Origin: CADEDH01 sp050330635
GTDB lineage: Bacteria; Actinomycetota; Acidimicrobiia; Acidimicrobiales; SZUA-35
Assembly (NCBI GenBank): GCA_050330635.1
Contig: JBHJNQ010000024.1
Coordinates: forward strand, 1 to 64,000
Direction of reading: 5' to 3'
Length of the DNA: 64,000 nt
The position numbers were made by a program, and so were the translations under genes. The notes under the pieces were generated by a model, which saw nothing but the letters and a program-made list of their open reading frames with translations, was not told the origin of the DNA and did no database searches. This document shows positions 16,898-26,431 of this stretch, one piece after another. How positions within the stretch are numbered: position 1 is the first letter of the stretch; each line of letters opens with the position of its first letter.

Positions 16898-18919
16898 TCA
16901 GGTGAGCTGGCCTTCGAACTGGGCCCGCTGGAGGCGGGCGTAGGCGCCGTCGGCCGCCATCAGCTCGTCGTGGTTGCCCTGCTCGACGATCCTCCCCCCG
17001 TCCATGACGAGGATCACGTCGGCCCCCCGGATGGTCGACAACCGGTGGGCGATCACGAAGCTGGTGCGCTGGGCCCGGAGGGCGTTCATCGCCTCCTGGA
17101 TCAACACCTCGGTGCGGGTGTCGACCGAGCTCGTTGCCTCGTCGAGGATCAGGATCGACGGGTCGGCCAGGAAGGCCCGGGCGATCGTGAGGAGCTGCTT
17201 CTCCCCCGCCGAGATGCTGTCGCCCTCGTCGTCGATCACGGTGTCGTAGCCATCGGGCAGGGCGTCGACGAAGCGGTCGACGTAGCTGATGCGGGCCGCC
17301 TCCATGATCTCGGCCTCGGTGGCCGAGGGGCGGGCATAGGCCAGGTTGTCGCGGATCGTTCCCCCGAACAGCCAGGTGTCCTGGAGGACCATGCCGATCT
17401 TCGATCGGAGCTCGGCCCGGGGCAGGGTGGCGATGTCCCGCCCGTCGAGGGTGATCCGACCCCCGTCGAGCTCGTAGAACCGCATCAACAGGTTGACCAG
17501 CGTGGTCTTGCCGGCGCCGGTGGGACCGACGATGGCGATCGTCTGACCCGGTTCGGCCACCACGTTCAGATCCTCGATCAGGGGGCTGTGGGGCGTGTAG
17601 GAGAAGTCGACGTGCTCGAAGGTGATACGGCCGCGCACCGGCGGGGCCGACGGATCGGGCTCGGGTTCGGGCGACAGCTCCTCGGTGTCGAGCAGTTCGA
17701 TGACCCGCTCCAGCGAGGCGATCCCCGACTGGAACGTGGCCGCCATCGACGCCAGGTGGGTGAGGGGCTGGGAGAAGTTGCGGACGTACTGGAGCATGGC
17801 CTGGACGTCACCCACGGAGATGGCGCCGGTGGCGATCCGCAACCCACCGACCACGGCGATGAGCACGAACTGGATGTTGCCCATGAACAGCATCGCCGGC
17901 TGGATGAGGCTGGCCATGAACTGGGCGGAGTAGCTGGCGTCGTAGAGCTCGTCGTTCTCGGCCCGGAACCGCTCGTCGACCTCCCGTTGGCGTCCGAAGC
18001 TCTTCACGATGGCGTGCCCGGTGAAGACCTCCTCGGCCTGGGCGTTCAGGCTGCCGGTGTGGCGCCACTGGGCCATGAACCGGGGACGGGCCCGGACCCC
18101 GATGAACTTGATCAGCCACACCGCGGCCGGCACCGTCACCAGCGCCAGGGCGGCGATCATGGGGGAGATCGTGAACATCATGATGGCCACGCCGATCATG
18201 AGGAGGAGGTTGGTGACGATCTGGCTCACCGTCTGCTGGAGGCTCTGGGCCAGGTTGTCGATGTCATTGGTCACCCGGCTGAGGAGGTCGCCGCGGGGCA
18301 TGCGGTCGACCCTCGACAGGGGCAACCGGTTGATCTTGCGCTCGACCTGCTCCCGCAGGCCGTACATCGACCGCTGGACCACGCCGGCCAGGATCCATCC
18401 CTGGGCTGCGGTGAAACCCCAGGCCACCAGGTACACGCCACCGGCCTGGAGGAGCTTGGTGCGGACGGCGCCGAAATCGATGCCGTCACCGAGGGCACCG
18501 GTGACGACGATGTCGGTGGCGTGTCCCAGGATGCGGGGGCCGATGACCACGAGCACAACCCCGGCCAGGGCCAGCACGAGAACGAAGATCAGGCGGCCGG
18601 TCTCGGCCCCCAGGATCTGCCCCAGGCGCCGCAAGGTCGGTCCGAATGCCGCGCTGCGCTCCACCGGCATGCCGACCCCCCCGCCCGGACCGAAGCTGGC
18701 CCGGCGGGCCTCGTTGCCGGTGGTGGCCAGGACCTCGTCGTCCGAGGGTGCGCCCGGACGCCCCCGGGCCCCGTTCGTGGCGCGGCCGTTGGGCGCACTC
18801 GCACGCTGGTCGGCGGCCCCGTTCGTGGCGTGGGGTCCATTCGCCCCAGGGGCCCCATCGGGCCGGCTCGGCCCGTCGGCCCCGTTGGTGGCGTCGGCCC
18901 CGTTCGGTCCGTCGCTCAT
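16898..18919 (-). CDS. ABC exporter half-transporter, catalytic subunit of a heterodimer
   Basis: 673 residues: a ~60-residue hydrophilic N-terminal tail rich in Asn-Gly-Ala repeats, six membrane helices (~90-390), then the ATPase domain. Walker A is GPTGAGKTTLVN and Walker B is SILILDEATSSVD with the catalytic Glu. The switch His is in VIAHRLSTIRG. The signature is altered (SISAGEKQ instead of LSGGQ). This complements the partner gene, which has a good signature but a weak Walker B, so the pair would form one active and one degenerate ATP site. Its ATG overlaps the partner's stop (ATGA). Probably exports drugs or lipids under the TetR gene upstream. Confidence 0.9.
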   Translation of the reverse strand: MSDGPNGADATNGADGPSRPDGAPGANGPHATNGAADQRASAPNGRATNGARGRPGAPSDDEVLATTGNEARRASFGPGGGVGMPVERSAAFGPTLRRLGQILGAETGRLIFVLVLALAGVVLVVIGPRILGHATDIVVTGALGDGIDFGAVRTKLLQAGGVYLVAWGFTAAQGWILAGVVQRSMYGLREQVERKINRLPLSRVDRMPRGDLLSRVTNDIDNLAQSLQQTVSQIVTNLLLMIGVAIMMFTISPMIAALALVTVPAAVWLIKFIGVRARPRFMAQWRHTGSLNAQAEEVFTGHAIVKSFGRQREVDERFRAENDELYDASYSAQFMASLIQPAMLFMGNIQFVLIAVVGGLRIATGAISVGDVQAMLQYVRNFSQPLTHLASMAATFQSGIASLERVIELLDTEELSPEPEPDPSAPPVRGRITFEHVDFSYTPHSPLIEDLNVVAEPGQTIAIVGPTGAGKTTLVNLLMRFYELDGGRITLDGRDIATLPRAELRSKIGMVLQDTWLFGGTIRDNLAYARPSATEAEIMEAARISYVDRFVDALPDGYDTVIDDEGDSISAGEKQLLTIARAFLADPSILILDEATSSVDTRTEVLIQEAMNALRAQRTSFVIAHRLSTIRGADVILVMDGGRIVEQGNHDELMAADGAYARLQRAQFEGQLT

Positions 18920-20652
18920 GCTGCTGCCTCCTGGCCCTGCTGGGACCGGACGATCTCGGCGTAGGTCTCGCAGGTCTCGACCAGCTCGTCGTGGGGGCCG
19001 CGACCGACGACCTCGCCGTGTTCCAGCACGATGATCTGGTCGGCGTCGCGGATGGTCGACACCCGCTGGGCCACCACGAGCACCGCGGCCTCCCTCGTGC
19101 GGGGGGCGAGCGCCGCCCGCAGCCGGGCGTCGGTGGCCAGGTCGAGGGCGGAGAAGGCGTCGTCGAACACGTACAGGGAGGGGTCGGTGATCAGGGCCCG
19201 GGCGATCGACAGCCGCTGACGCTGCCCGCCCGACACGTTGGTCCCGCCCTGGTTGATCGGCGACTCGATCCCCTCGGGCATCGATTGGACGAACCCGGCG
19301 GCCTGAGCCACCTCGAGCGCCGCCCACACCTCGTCGTCGGTGGCCTCGGGCCGACCGAAGCGGACGTTGGACGCCACCGTCCCGGCGAACAGGTAGGCCC
19401 GCTGGGGCACGTAGCCGATCCGGCCCCACAGCAAATCGGCATCGAGGCGACGCACGTCGACACCGTCGACCAGGACCGAACCCTCGGTGGCGTCGAACAG
19501 GCGACACACGAGGTTGACCATCGTGGTCTTGCCGGCGCCGGTGCTGCCGATCACTGCCGTCGTCCGGCCCGGCTCCACCCGGAACGAGACGTCCCGCAGG
19601 ACGGGCCGCTCGGCCCCGGGGTAGGCGAAGCCAACGTCTCGGAACTCGAGCGTGCCCCGCTCGGGGGTGTCGGTCACCGGGTCGACGGGGCGACGGACGG
19701 TCGACTCGGTGGCCAGCACGTCGACGATCCGATCGGCGGCTACGCCGGCCCGGGGGATCATGGAGATCATGAAGGTGGCCATCACCACCCCCATCAGGAT
19801 CTGGATGACGTAGGTGAGGAACGCCACCATGGAGCCGACCTGGATGGCACCCGACTCGATCCGGCTGGCACCGACCCAGATCACGGCAACCGACGACAGG
19901 TTCATGACGAGGCCGACGGTGGGGAACATGGTCGACATCAGCCGCCCGGCCCGGAGGGCGACGTCGGTCACCTCACGGTTGGCGGCGGCGAAGCGCTCGG
20001 TCTCCTCCGGCTCCCGGACGAAGGCCCGCACCACGCGGATTCCGGTGATCTGTTCCCGCAGGACCAGGTTGATCCGGTCGATCCGTGCCTGCATCAGCTG
20101 GAACGCCGGCACCATGCGGGCCACGACGAGACCGAGGACGACAACCGTCACCGGTACGGCGACGGCGAACACCACCGACAGCCCCACGTCCTCCCGCAGC
20201 GCCATGATCACCCCGATGATCATCATGAGGGGGGCGGAGATCATCATCGTGGCCGCCAGCACCACCAGCATCTGGATCTGCTGGACGTCGTTGGTGATGC
20301 GGGTGATGAGCGACGAGGCGCCGAAGCGCCCGACCTCGCGAGCCGAGAAGTCGGTCACCTGATGAAACACGTCGCGGCGGACGTCGCGACCGAAGCCCAT
20401 GGCCACCTTGGCCCCGAACCGCACCGCAGCGGCGGCGAACACCACCTGGACGAGCGAGATGCCGACCATCCAGGCACCGGCCGAGCGGATGTAGCCGGTG
20501 TCGTTGGGCAACACACCGTTGTCGATCAGGTTGGCGTTGATGGCGGGCAGGGTCAGGGTGGCCGTGGTCTGCACCGCCTGCAGGACGAGCACGACGATCA
20601 GCAGGTTGCGGTACGGACCCAGGTGACTGGCGAGCAGTCGACGGAGCTTCAC
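18916..20652 (-). CDS. ABC exporter half-transporter, degenerate-site subunit of a heterodimer
   Basis: 578 residues starting at GTG 20652, with six transmembrane helices followed by an ATPase domain. Walker A is GSTGAGKTTMVN and the signature NVSGGQRQR is canonical. The residue after the Walker B Asp is Asp rather than Glu (YVFDDAFSALD), and the switch His is Gln (VAQRVSTIRD). These substitutions are those of the non-hydrolysing site in heterodimeric exporters such as TM287/288. The start overlaps the TetR stop (GTGA) and the gene ends overlapping the partner's start, giving a tight three-gene operon. Confidence 0.9.
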   Translation of the reverse strand: MKLRRLLASHLGPYRNLLIVVLVLQAVQTTATLTLPAINANLIDNGVLPNDTGYIRSAGAWMVGISLVQVVFAAAAVRFGAKVAMGFGRDVRRDVFHQVTDFSAREVGRFGASSLITRITNDVQQIQMLVVLAATMMISAPLMMIIGVIMALREDVGLSVVFAVAVPVTVVVLGLVVARMVPAFQLMQARIDRINLVLREQITGIRVVRAFVREPEETERFAAANREVTDVALRAGRLMSTMFPTVGLVMNLSSVAVIWVGASRIESGAIQVGSMVAFLTYVIQILMGVVMATFMISMIPRAGVAADRIVDVLATESTVRRPVDPVTDTPERGTLEFRDVGFAYPGAERPVLRDVSFRVEPGRTTAVIGSTGAGKTTMVNLVCRLFDATEGSVLVDGVDVRRLDADLLWGRIGYVPQRAYLFAGTVASNVRFGRPEATDDEVWAALEVAQAAGFVQSMPEGIESPINQGGTNVSGGQRQRLSIARALITDPSLYVFDDAFSALDLATDARLRAALAPRTREAAVLVVAQRVSTIRDADQIIVLEHGEVVGRGPHDELVETCETYAEIVRSQQGQEAAA

Positions 20653-21278
20653 GTGGTTTCCTCACTCGAGGTCGGGGTGGGGTCGACGGCGGGCATCGGG
20701 TCGGCGTCGTCGTTACGGGCGGCGACACCGTGGAGGAACAGCTCGGCGATGGCAGCCGGGCTGCTCGGGGCGTCGACCAGGAACGGGTGGCTCTGGCTGA
20801 AGGTGAGCGAGCGAAGTATCTGGGCGGCCTGCACCGGCTCGACCCGGAGCGGGAGGCCGGCCCGCTCGAAGTAGGCGACCAGGGCCGAGCTGAGCGGTAT
20901 CGGGCGGGGCTTGCCGGGGTGGTAACGGTGGCCGACGGTGGACATGAGGCGGTACATCTGCAGCGAACGCTGCTGGAGCACCTCGATGACGTCGACGAGG
21001 CGGTCGCCGCCCCGGTCCCCGGCCGCCACCTCGGCGACGGCGTGCTCGAGCGGGGCGGTGTCGATGGCGGCGGCGACGGCGGCGGCCACGAGCTCGTCCT
21101 TGTCGGCGAACACCTTGAACAGGGTTCCCTCGGCCACGCCGGCGGCGCGGGCGATCTCGCGTGTTGTGACGGCGTCGCCCCGGTCCATGAGGAGGGGGAC
21201 GACGGCGTCGATGATGGCGCAGCGCCGTTCCTCGGGAGGCAGCGGCGAGGCACGTCGTGCGGTGCCGGAAGGGCTCAT
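20649..21278 (-). CDS. TetR-family transcriptional regulator
   Basis: A 209-residue repressor. The start ATG 21278 is chosen because the perfect palindrome at 21301-21316 lies just upstream, whereas the more upstream ATG 21314 would fall inside it. The HTH is IARAAGVAEGTLFKVFADKD near residues 35-55. The C-terminal ligand-binding domain has helices around LVDVIEVLQQRSLQMYRLMS. It overlaps the downstream ABC gene, so it almost certainly autoregulates and controls the exporter. The ligand is unknown, presumably an exported compound. Confidence 0.9.
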   Translation of the reverse strand: MSPSGTARRASPLPPEERRCAIIDAVVPLLMDRGDAVTTREIARAAGVAEGTLFKVFADKDELVAAAVAAAIDTAPLEHAVAEVAAGDRGGDRLVDVIEVLQQRSLQMYRLMSTVGHRYHPGKPRPIPLSSALVAYFERAGLPLRVEPVQAAQILRSLTFSQSHPFLVDAPSSPAAIAELFLHGVAARNDDADPMPAVDPTPTSSEETT

Positions 21279-21300
21279 GACCCGGCAACCGTACTCGAAC

Positions 21301-21316
21301 GAGTGAGTACTCACTC
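21301..21316. promoter_or_regulatory. Palindromic TetR operator
   Basis: GAGTGAGTACTCACTC is a perfect 16-bp palindrome 22 nt upstream of the TetR start. TGAGTGAGTACTCACTCA-like sites are common for TetR regulators of ABC exporters. It is the only such palindrome seen in this interval, and it sits between the exporter operon and the divergent gamma-glutamyltransferase gene. Confidence 0.8.
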
Positions 21317-21420
21317 ATTAGAGTGGCGGGTGCCACAGAACGCTGGTGGCCGGGGCGACCCGACCTCCGCGAGGGCGACAGGGAGCGGCGGGTCGTATCG
21401 TCGGTCGCTACGGTTCCGGC

Positions 21421-23154
21421 ATGGTCGAACCGGGGGCGGCACCCGCCCACACCCACACCCACAAGCAGCCCGTCGTCGCCAGCCAGGCTGCGGTCGCCAC
21501 CAATCACCCGCTGGCCTCCGCTGCGGCGCTGGAGATGCTGGCCGAGGGAGGCAACGCCGTCGATGCCGCCGTGACCGCCCTCTTCGCTCTCACGGTGGTG
21601 GAGCCGATGATGGTGGGCATCACCGGATCCGGCTTCTTCGTGCACCGGACCGCAGCCGGTGCGGTGGTGACACTCGACGACTACGGGACCGTGCCCGCCG
21701 CCGCCCGGCCCGACATGTTCGAACCGGTGCCCGGGAGCCTCGAGCACGAGACCGTGGCCGATCGCAACACGGTCGGCCATCTCGCCGCCACCGTGCCCGG
21801 CGCCCTGGCGGGATGGTGCGAGATGCTGCGGACCCACGGCACCGTCCCGCTGGCCCGGGCCGTGGCCCCCGCCCTCCGCTACGCCGAGCACGGCTTCGTC
21901 GTCTCCCCCTACCTCGCCCAGGCCATCGCCGAATCACCCCAGCTGGCCGAGCAGCCGGCAGCGGCCGCGGTGTGGACCCCGGGGGGCGCCGGGCGAGGGC
22001 TCGCCCACGGCACCCGCATCCACCAGCCCGACTACGCCCGCACCCTGCGGACGATCGCCGACGGTGGCCCCGACGCCCTCTATGCCGGTGAGCTCGGCGA
22101 CCTGCTCGTGGCCGAGATGGAACGGGCCGACGCCAGCACCGCAGTGCACGGCCTGATGGGCGGCGGCCCGTGGATCACCAGGGACGACCTGACCGGCTAC
22201 CGCACCCACTGGCGCCAACCGGTGCGGGGCTCCTACCGGGGCTTCGGGGTCACCTCGATGCCACCGGCGTCGTCGGGTGGGACCCACGTGGTCCAGATCC
22301 TCAACCTCCTCGAGGGGTTCGACGTGGCCGGGATGGGCTTCGGGTCGGTCGCCGGGGTCCACCACTTCATCGAGGCTTTGAAGCTGGCCTTCGCCGACCG
22401 GACGGAGTACCTCGCCGATCCCGAGACGGTCACCGTGCCCGTCGAGTGGCTGACGTCCAAGGCCTACGCCGACGCCCGCCGGCGGGACATCGCCGGGGGC
22501 CGGGCCACCGAGTTCGCCGCCGGCGGCGCCCCCCGAACCGACGGGGAGGGGTCGTGCACCACCCACCTCACGGTGGTGGACGTCGACGGCGGAGTCGTCG
22601 CCACCACCCAGACCCTCAACGCCCTGTTCGGGGCCCGGACCATGGTGACCGGGGCCGGCATGATGCTGAACAACTGCATGGCGCTCATGGACCCCGTTCC
22701 CGGTCGCACCAACTCGATCGCCCCCGGCAAGCGGGTGCTGTCGTCGATGTCGCCCACGATCGTCGAGCGCCACGGGCAGCCCTGGTTCGCCCTGGGGACA
22801 CCGGGCGGGAACAGGATCTTCGCCGCCGTCACCCAGGCCATCCTCAACGTCGTCGACCACGGCATGAGCCTCCAGCAGGCGGTCGAGGCCCCCCGGGTGT
22901 GGACGATGGGCCGGGGCTCGACCGTGCTGGTGGAGGACACGTTCCCCGACCTCACCGAGCTCGTCGCCGGACTCGAACGCCTCGGCCACGGGGTCGAGGT
23001 GGTCGACAAGGTGGCGGGCGGGATGAACGGCGTGCTCATCGACGAGGATGGCCTGCGGCACGGGGCGGCGTGCTGGCGGGCCGACGGGAGCCCGGCCGGC
23101 CTGTCCGGGGGCCCGGCCCGGATGTCGTCCACCGCCCTCGATCGCGGCCGCTGA
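21421..23154 (+). CDS. ggt: Gamma-glutamyltransferase
   Basis: A 577-residue proenzyme of the N-terminal-nucleophile family. It would hydrolyse or transfer the gamma-glutamyl group of glutathione-like thiols. Self-cleavage should occur before the nucleophile T380 in GSCTTHLTVVDVDG, giving large and small subunits. Other family motifs are ASAAALEMLAEGGNAVDAA near the N-terminus, MPPASSGGTHVVQILNLLE and GTPGGNRIFAAV. No signal peptide is obvious after ATG 21421 and an HTHTH string follows, so it may be cytoplasmic. It is divergent from the TetR/ABC operon and lies within ~100 bp of its operator. Confidence 0.92.
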   Translation: MVEPGAAPAHTHTHKQPVVASQAAVATNHPLASAAALEMLAEGGNAVDAAVTALFALTVVEPMMVGITGSGFFVHRTAAGAVVTLDDYGTVPAAARPDMFEPVPGSLEHETVADRNTVGHLAATVPGALAGWCEMLRTHGTVPLARAVAPALRYAEHGFVVSPYLAQAIAESPQLAEQPAAAAVWTPGGAGRGLAHGTRIHQPDYARTLRTIADGGPDALYAGELGDLLVAEMERADASTAVHGLMGGGPWITRDDLTGYRTHWRQPVRGSYRGFGVTSMPPASSGGTHVVQILNLLEGFDVAGMGFGSVAGVHHFIEALKLAFADRTEYLADPETVTVPVEWLTSKAYADARRRDIAGGRATEFAAGGAPRTDGEGSCTTHLTVVDVDGGVVATTQTLNALFGARTMVTGAGMMLNNCMALMDPVPGRTNSIAPGKRVLSSMSPTIVERHGQPWFALGTPGGNRIFAAVTQAILNVVDHGMSLQQAVEAPRVWTMGRGSTVLVEDTFPDLTELVAGLERLGHGVEVVDKVAGGMNGVLIDEDGLRHGAACWRADGSPAGLSGGPARMSSTALDRGR

Positions 23155-23234
23155 CCGCTCGTGGGGCCCGGTCGGACGATGCTGTCCCGGTGACCGCGCC
23201 ACGCCTGAGCGATCCGGGCTCTGTTCCCCGGCGG

Positions 23235-23340
23235 TGGCCGGGCGCGTCCGCAGCGTGTGGATCGACACCGAGGAGCGGGGCAGCGTCAGGGCCTCCGACC
23301 ACGCCCCCGTCGTCCTCGACCTCCGACCCCTGACCTGTGA
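23235..23340 (+). pseudogene. Exonuclease III C-terminal fragment
   Basis: In frame from about 23235, GRVRSVWIDTEERGSVRASD then HAPVVLDL match the end of exodeoxyribonuclease III (Xth/EEP family), where SDHAPV carries the catalytic Asp-His. The remaining ~220 residues are missing and the frame continues without a stop into unrelated sequence. A dead remnant between ggt and the SDR gene. Confidence 0.6.
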
Positions 23341-23477
23341 GCCTGTCGCTAAGCCGACACCGGAACCACGGACCGAGGTGTCCCCGCCCACCACGACAAT
23401 GGGCGGCGTCACGACGATTTCCGGGTTGCGGGCGGCGCTGCGTCAGACTGGGCGCCGAGCGAACGAGGGAGCACACG

Positions 23478-24353
23478 ATGGAGCAACTCGACGGTAGGAC
23501 GGCGGTCGTGACCGGTGCCGCCAGCGGCATGGGCTACGCCTTCGCCGAGGCCTTCCTCGGCCAGGGCATGCGGGTGGTGGTGGCCGACGTGGAAGCCCCC
23601 GCTCTGGCTGCGGCGGGCGAGCGGCTCGCCGCCGTTGGCGGGGCCGACGCCGTCCTCACCGTCGAGACCGACGTCGCCGACCCCGACTCGGTGATCGCCC
23701 TACGGGACGCCGCCATCGAGCGCTTCGGCCGGATCAACGTGCTCTGCAACAATGCCGGCGTCGGTGGCGTGCGGGACCCGATCGGCCACCTCGACCTGAC
23801 CGACTGGCGGTGGGTGCTCGGCGTGAACCTGTGGGGTGTGATCCACGGGTGCGAGGCCTTCCTCCCTCACCTCCTCGAACACGGCGACGGCCACGTCGTC
23901 AACACCGCCTCGATCGCCGGCCACCTGAGCCTCCCGTTCATGGGGCCCTACAACGTGGCCAAGCACGGCGTGGTCACCTTGTCGGAGACGATGCGCAACG
24001 AGCTGGTCCACGCCGGCTCGACCGTCGGGGTGTCGGTGCTGTGCCCGGGGTTCGTGGCCACCCGGTTGCTCGACGCCGACCGCAACCGCCCCGAGCACCT
24101 GACGCGGCCGGTGGCCGGACCCGACGACGCCGACGCCCGGGAACGGGAGCGGGCCGCCGGCCGCGAGCTGATGGCCCAGAAGAAGCCACCGGCCGAGGTG
24201 GCCGAGCTGGTGGTCGACGCCATACGCCACGACCGGTTCTGGATCTTCACCGACGACCAGTTCGCCGAGCCCGTGGCCGAGCGGCACCGCAGCATCGAGG
24301 CGGGAACCAACCCCGTTCCAGCCAAGACCCTCGTCGACTACCTCCTGGCCTGA
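23478..24353 (+). CDS. SDR family NAD(P)-dependent oxidoreductase
   Basis: A 291-residue short-chain dehydrogenase. Start ATG 23478 follows GAGGGAG. The cofactor motif is TGAASGMG at residues 11-18, NNAG is present, the catalytic Ser is in NTASIAG and the catalytic pair in YNVAKH. The C-terminal ~50 residues after VATRLLDADRN are longer than in classical SDRs and end in VPAKTLVDYLLA. The gene converges on the second BVMO with a 28-nt gap. The substrate is unknown; a link to ketone or alcohol metabolism with the BVMO is inference. Confidence 0.87.
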   Translation: MEQLDGRTAVVTGAASGMGYAFAEAFLGQGMRVVVADVEAPALAAAGERLAAVGGADAVLTVETDVADPDSVIALRDAAIERFGRINVLCNNAGVGGVRDPIGHLDLTDWRWVLGVNLWGVIHGCEAFLPHLLEHGDGHVVNTASIAGHLSLPFMGPYNVAKHGVVTLSETMRNELVHAGSTVGVSVLCPGFVATRLLDADRNRPEHLTRPVAGPDDADARERERAAGRELMAQKKPPAEVAELVVDAIRHDRFWIFTDDQFAEPVAERHRSIEAGTNPVPAKTLVDYLLA

Positions 24354-24381
24354 CCCGACGGCCGGCCCGACGAGACCACCG

Positions 24382-26055
24382 TCAGGCGAAGTCGACGCCG
24401 GCGTAGTCGTCGTGGGCGCACTCGGTGATCTTCTGCACGTACTTGGGGGCCCCGCCGTTGTAGACGAAGTAGCGGATCTTGCCGTGCTCGTGGCCCTCGA
24501 CGTTGGAGTTGTAGCCGGTGAACCAGCTCTTGGCCTTGCGCATCAGCATCATGCCGTACATCTTCTTCACGTGGTCGGTCCACGCCTCCTCGGCCTCGGC
24601 CGAGGCCTCGAACCGGGTGTGGTCGTGGCTCCAGATGTACTCGAGGAACTCCGTGATCCAGTTGGCGCACGTCTCGATGCCGCGGGGGAAGTTGGTCGAC
24701 GCCGACCCGCTCTGGGGGCCGGCCAGCATCAGCAGGTTGGGGAACCCGTTGATGAACATGCCGAGGTAGGTCGACGGCCCCTCCCGCCACTCGTCGGCCA
24801 GCTTGCGGCCGTCGATGCCCTCGATGTCGATCCGGTCGTAGGCGCCGGTGATGGCGTCGAAGCCGGTGGCGTAGACGATCACGTCGAGCTCGTGATGGCC
24901 CGCCGCGGTCTGGATGCCCGTCTCGGTGATCCGCTCGATCGGGTGCTCGCCGACGTCGACGAGCTCGACGTTGTCGCGGTTGTAGACCTCGAAGTAGTTG
25001 GTCTCCATCGGTACCCGCTGCACCCCGAAGCCGTGGTCACGGGGGATGAGCTTCTCGGCCACCTCGGGGTCGTCGACCCGCTGGCGGATGCGGTCGGCGA
25101 TGTACTCGGAGAAGTCGGTGTTGGCCTCCTCGTCGAAGAAGATCTCACGGAAGTTGCGGAGCCAGATGGCGAAGCCCGGGGTGTCGTAGAGCTCGTCCCA
25201 CAGGGCGACCCGCTCCTCCGGTGACACGTTCCAGAAGCCCCGCCGGTCGGGTTCGTGCTCGAAGCCGCCGGGGGTGCGGGCGCAGGTCTCGAAGATCTCG
25301 TCGTAGCGGCCACGTATCTCGGCCATCTCCTCGTCGGAGATCGGTGCGTTGTTGAGCGGGGCGCTCCAGTTGGGACGGCGCTGGAACACCTCGAGCCGCC
25401 CGACCTTGTCGGCGATCTCGGCGATGACCTGGATGCCGGTGGCGCCGGTGCCGATCACCCCCACCCGCTTGCCGGTGAGATCGACCGGCTCCTTCGGCCA
25501 GTGGAACGTGTGGAACGACTCGCCCCGGAACCGCTCCATCCCCTCGTAGCGGGGGAGGGTGGGAATGGACAGCAGACCGAGGGCGGTGATCACGAACCGG
25601 GTGGTCAGCTCCTCGCCACCATCGAGGACGACGTGCCAGACGTCGGCCTCGTCGTCGAACCACATCGACGACACCCGGGCGTCGAAGCGCATGTAACGCC
25701 GCAGATCGAACTTGTCGACAACATGGTTGAGGTAGCGCAGGTTCTCCGGCTGACCGGAGAACCGCTCTTTCCAGTGCCACTCGTCGAGCAGCTCCTTGGA
25801 GAACGAGTAGCCGTAGGTGTAGCTCTCGGAGTCGAAGCGGGCCCCCGGGTAGCGGTTGCGGTACCACGTGCCCCCGAGATCCTCGTCGGCCTCGAGCACG
25901 ATGGCGTCGATGCCGAGGTCGGTGAGCCGCTTGATCTGATAGATGCCGCCGACGCCGGCGCCGATCACCACCACCTCGTGGTCGGGACGGCCCCCCCGCT
26001 CAGCGGTCTCCGACGCCGCGCCCGTCGCCCTTCCCATCGTCACATCGTCGGTCAT
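24382..26055 (-). CDS. Baeyer-Villiger-type flavin monooxygenase (paralog 2)
   Basis: 557 residues; start ATG 26055 follows GAAGGAGA. It is clearly a paralog of the BVMO at 13.7 kb, with long near-identical blocks such as FDSESYTYGYSFS and KSWFTGYNSNV. Key motifs are the FAD GAGVGG near 32-37, BVMO fingerprint FRGESFHTFHW, NADPH VGVIGTGATGIQVI, and DVIVYATGFDA. The two copies differ mainly in the N-terminal ~30 residues and scattered positions, suggesting duplication with divergence for different ketones. Its neighbour is a convergent SDR. Confidence 0.92.
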   Translation of the reverse strand: MTDDVTMGRATGAASETAERGGRPDHEVVVIGAGVGGIYQIKRLTDLGIDAIVLEADEDLGGTWYRNRYPGARFDSESYTYGYSFSKELLDEWHWKERFSGQPENLRYLNHVVDKFDLRRYMRFDARVSSMWFDDEADVWHVVLDGGEELTTRFVITALGLLSIPTLPRYEGMERFRGESFHTFHWPKEPVDLTGKRVGVIGTGATGIQVIAEIADKVGRLEVFQRRPNWSAPLNNAPISDEEMAEIRGRYDEIFETCARTPGGFEHEPDRRGFWNVSPEERVALWDELYDTPGFAIWLRNFREIFFDEEANTDFSEYIADRIRQRVDDPEVAEKLIPRDHGFGVQRVPMETNYFEVYNRDNVELVDVGEHPIERITETGIQTAAGHHELDVIVYATGFDAITGAYDRIDIEGIDGRKLADEWREGPSTYLGMFINGFPNLLMLAGPQSGSASTNFPRGIETCANWITEFLEYIWSHDHTRFEASAEAEEAWTDHVKKMYGMMLMRKAKSWFTGYNSNVEGHEHGKIRYFVYNGGAPKYVQKITECAHDDYAGVDFA

Positions 26056-26431
26056 GGCGTCTCCTTCACCGGCGTCTTGCTCACCGAGCCCTGTCGCCTC
26101 CGATGCTAGATGGGGGGGGTGTGACGTTCTCGAATGCGGCCCCGGTGGCCCCGCTCGTTGTCGGTCCGTGGCCCGACCTACGGTGACAGCGCCGACACCG
26201 CTGCGGAAATCCACGTCCCCGGCTCGGTCCAGCCCCCATGCCCTGTTCGCGTCCCGGGCGGGCACTGCGGCAGCGGGGCGACGACCTCGTTTTGGCCAAC
26301 AGCGGGGCCGGGGTCGAGGCGGCCTGGCGCCGCCGTCCGCCCGACCCCGTGCTCCTCGACGTCAACCTGCCCGCCGTCTTCGGCATCACCGTGACACTCA
26401 GCGACCCCGACCGTGAGGGTCGGGACGGCGA
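26056..26431. other. Intergenic stretch between BVMO 2 and a membrane protein gene
   Basis: No complete gene. It contains the divergent upstream region of BVMO 2 (26056-26110, with a G8 run at 26106) and the possible receiver-domain fragment listed separately. Confidence 0.5.
26238..26400 (+). pseudogene. Possible response-regulator receiver fragment
   Basis: In-frame residues LRQRGDDLVLANSGAGVEAA then WRRRPPDPVLLDVNLPAVFG resemble the helix-1-to-Asp region of a receiver domain, with VLLDVNLP as the phospho-Asp strand. The upstream acidic pocket and downstream switch regions are missing. Short, so tentative. Confidence 0.35.

Noticed and set aside
22170..23333. 387-residue plus-strand frame inside ggt
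   Set aside because: Shadow of ggt in another frame; Arg/Pro/Gly-rich and lacking motifs.
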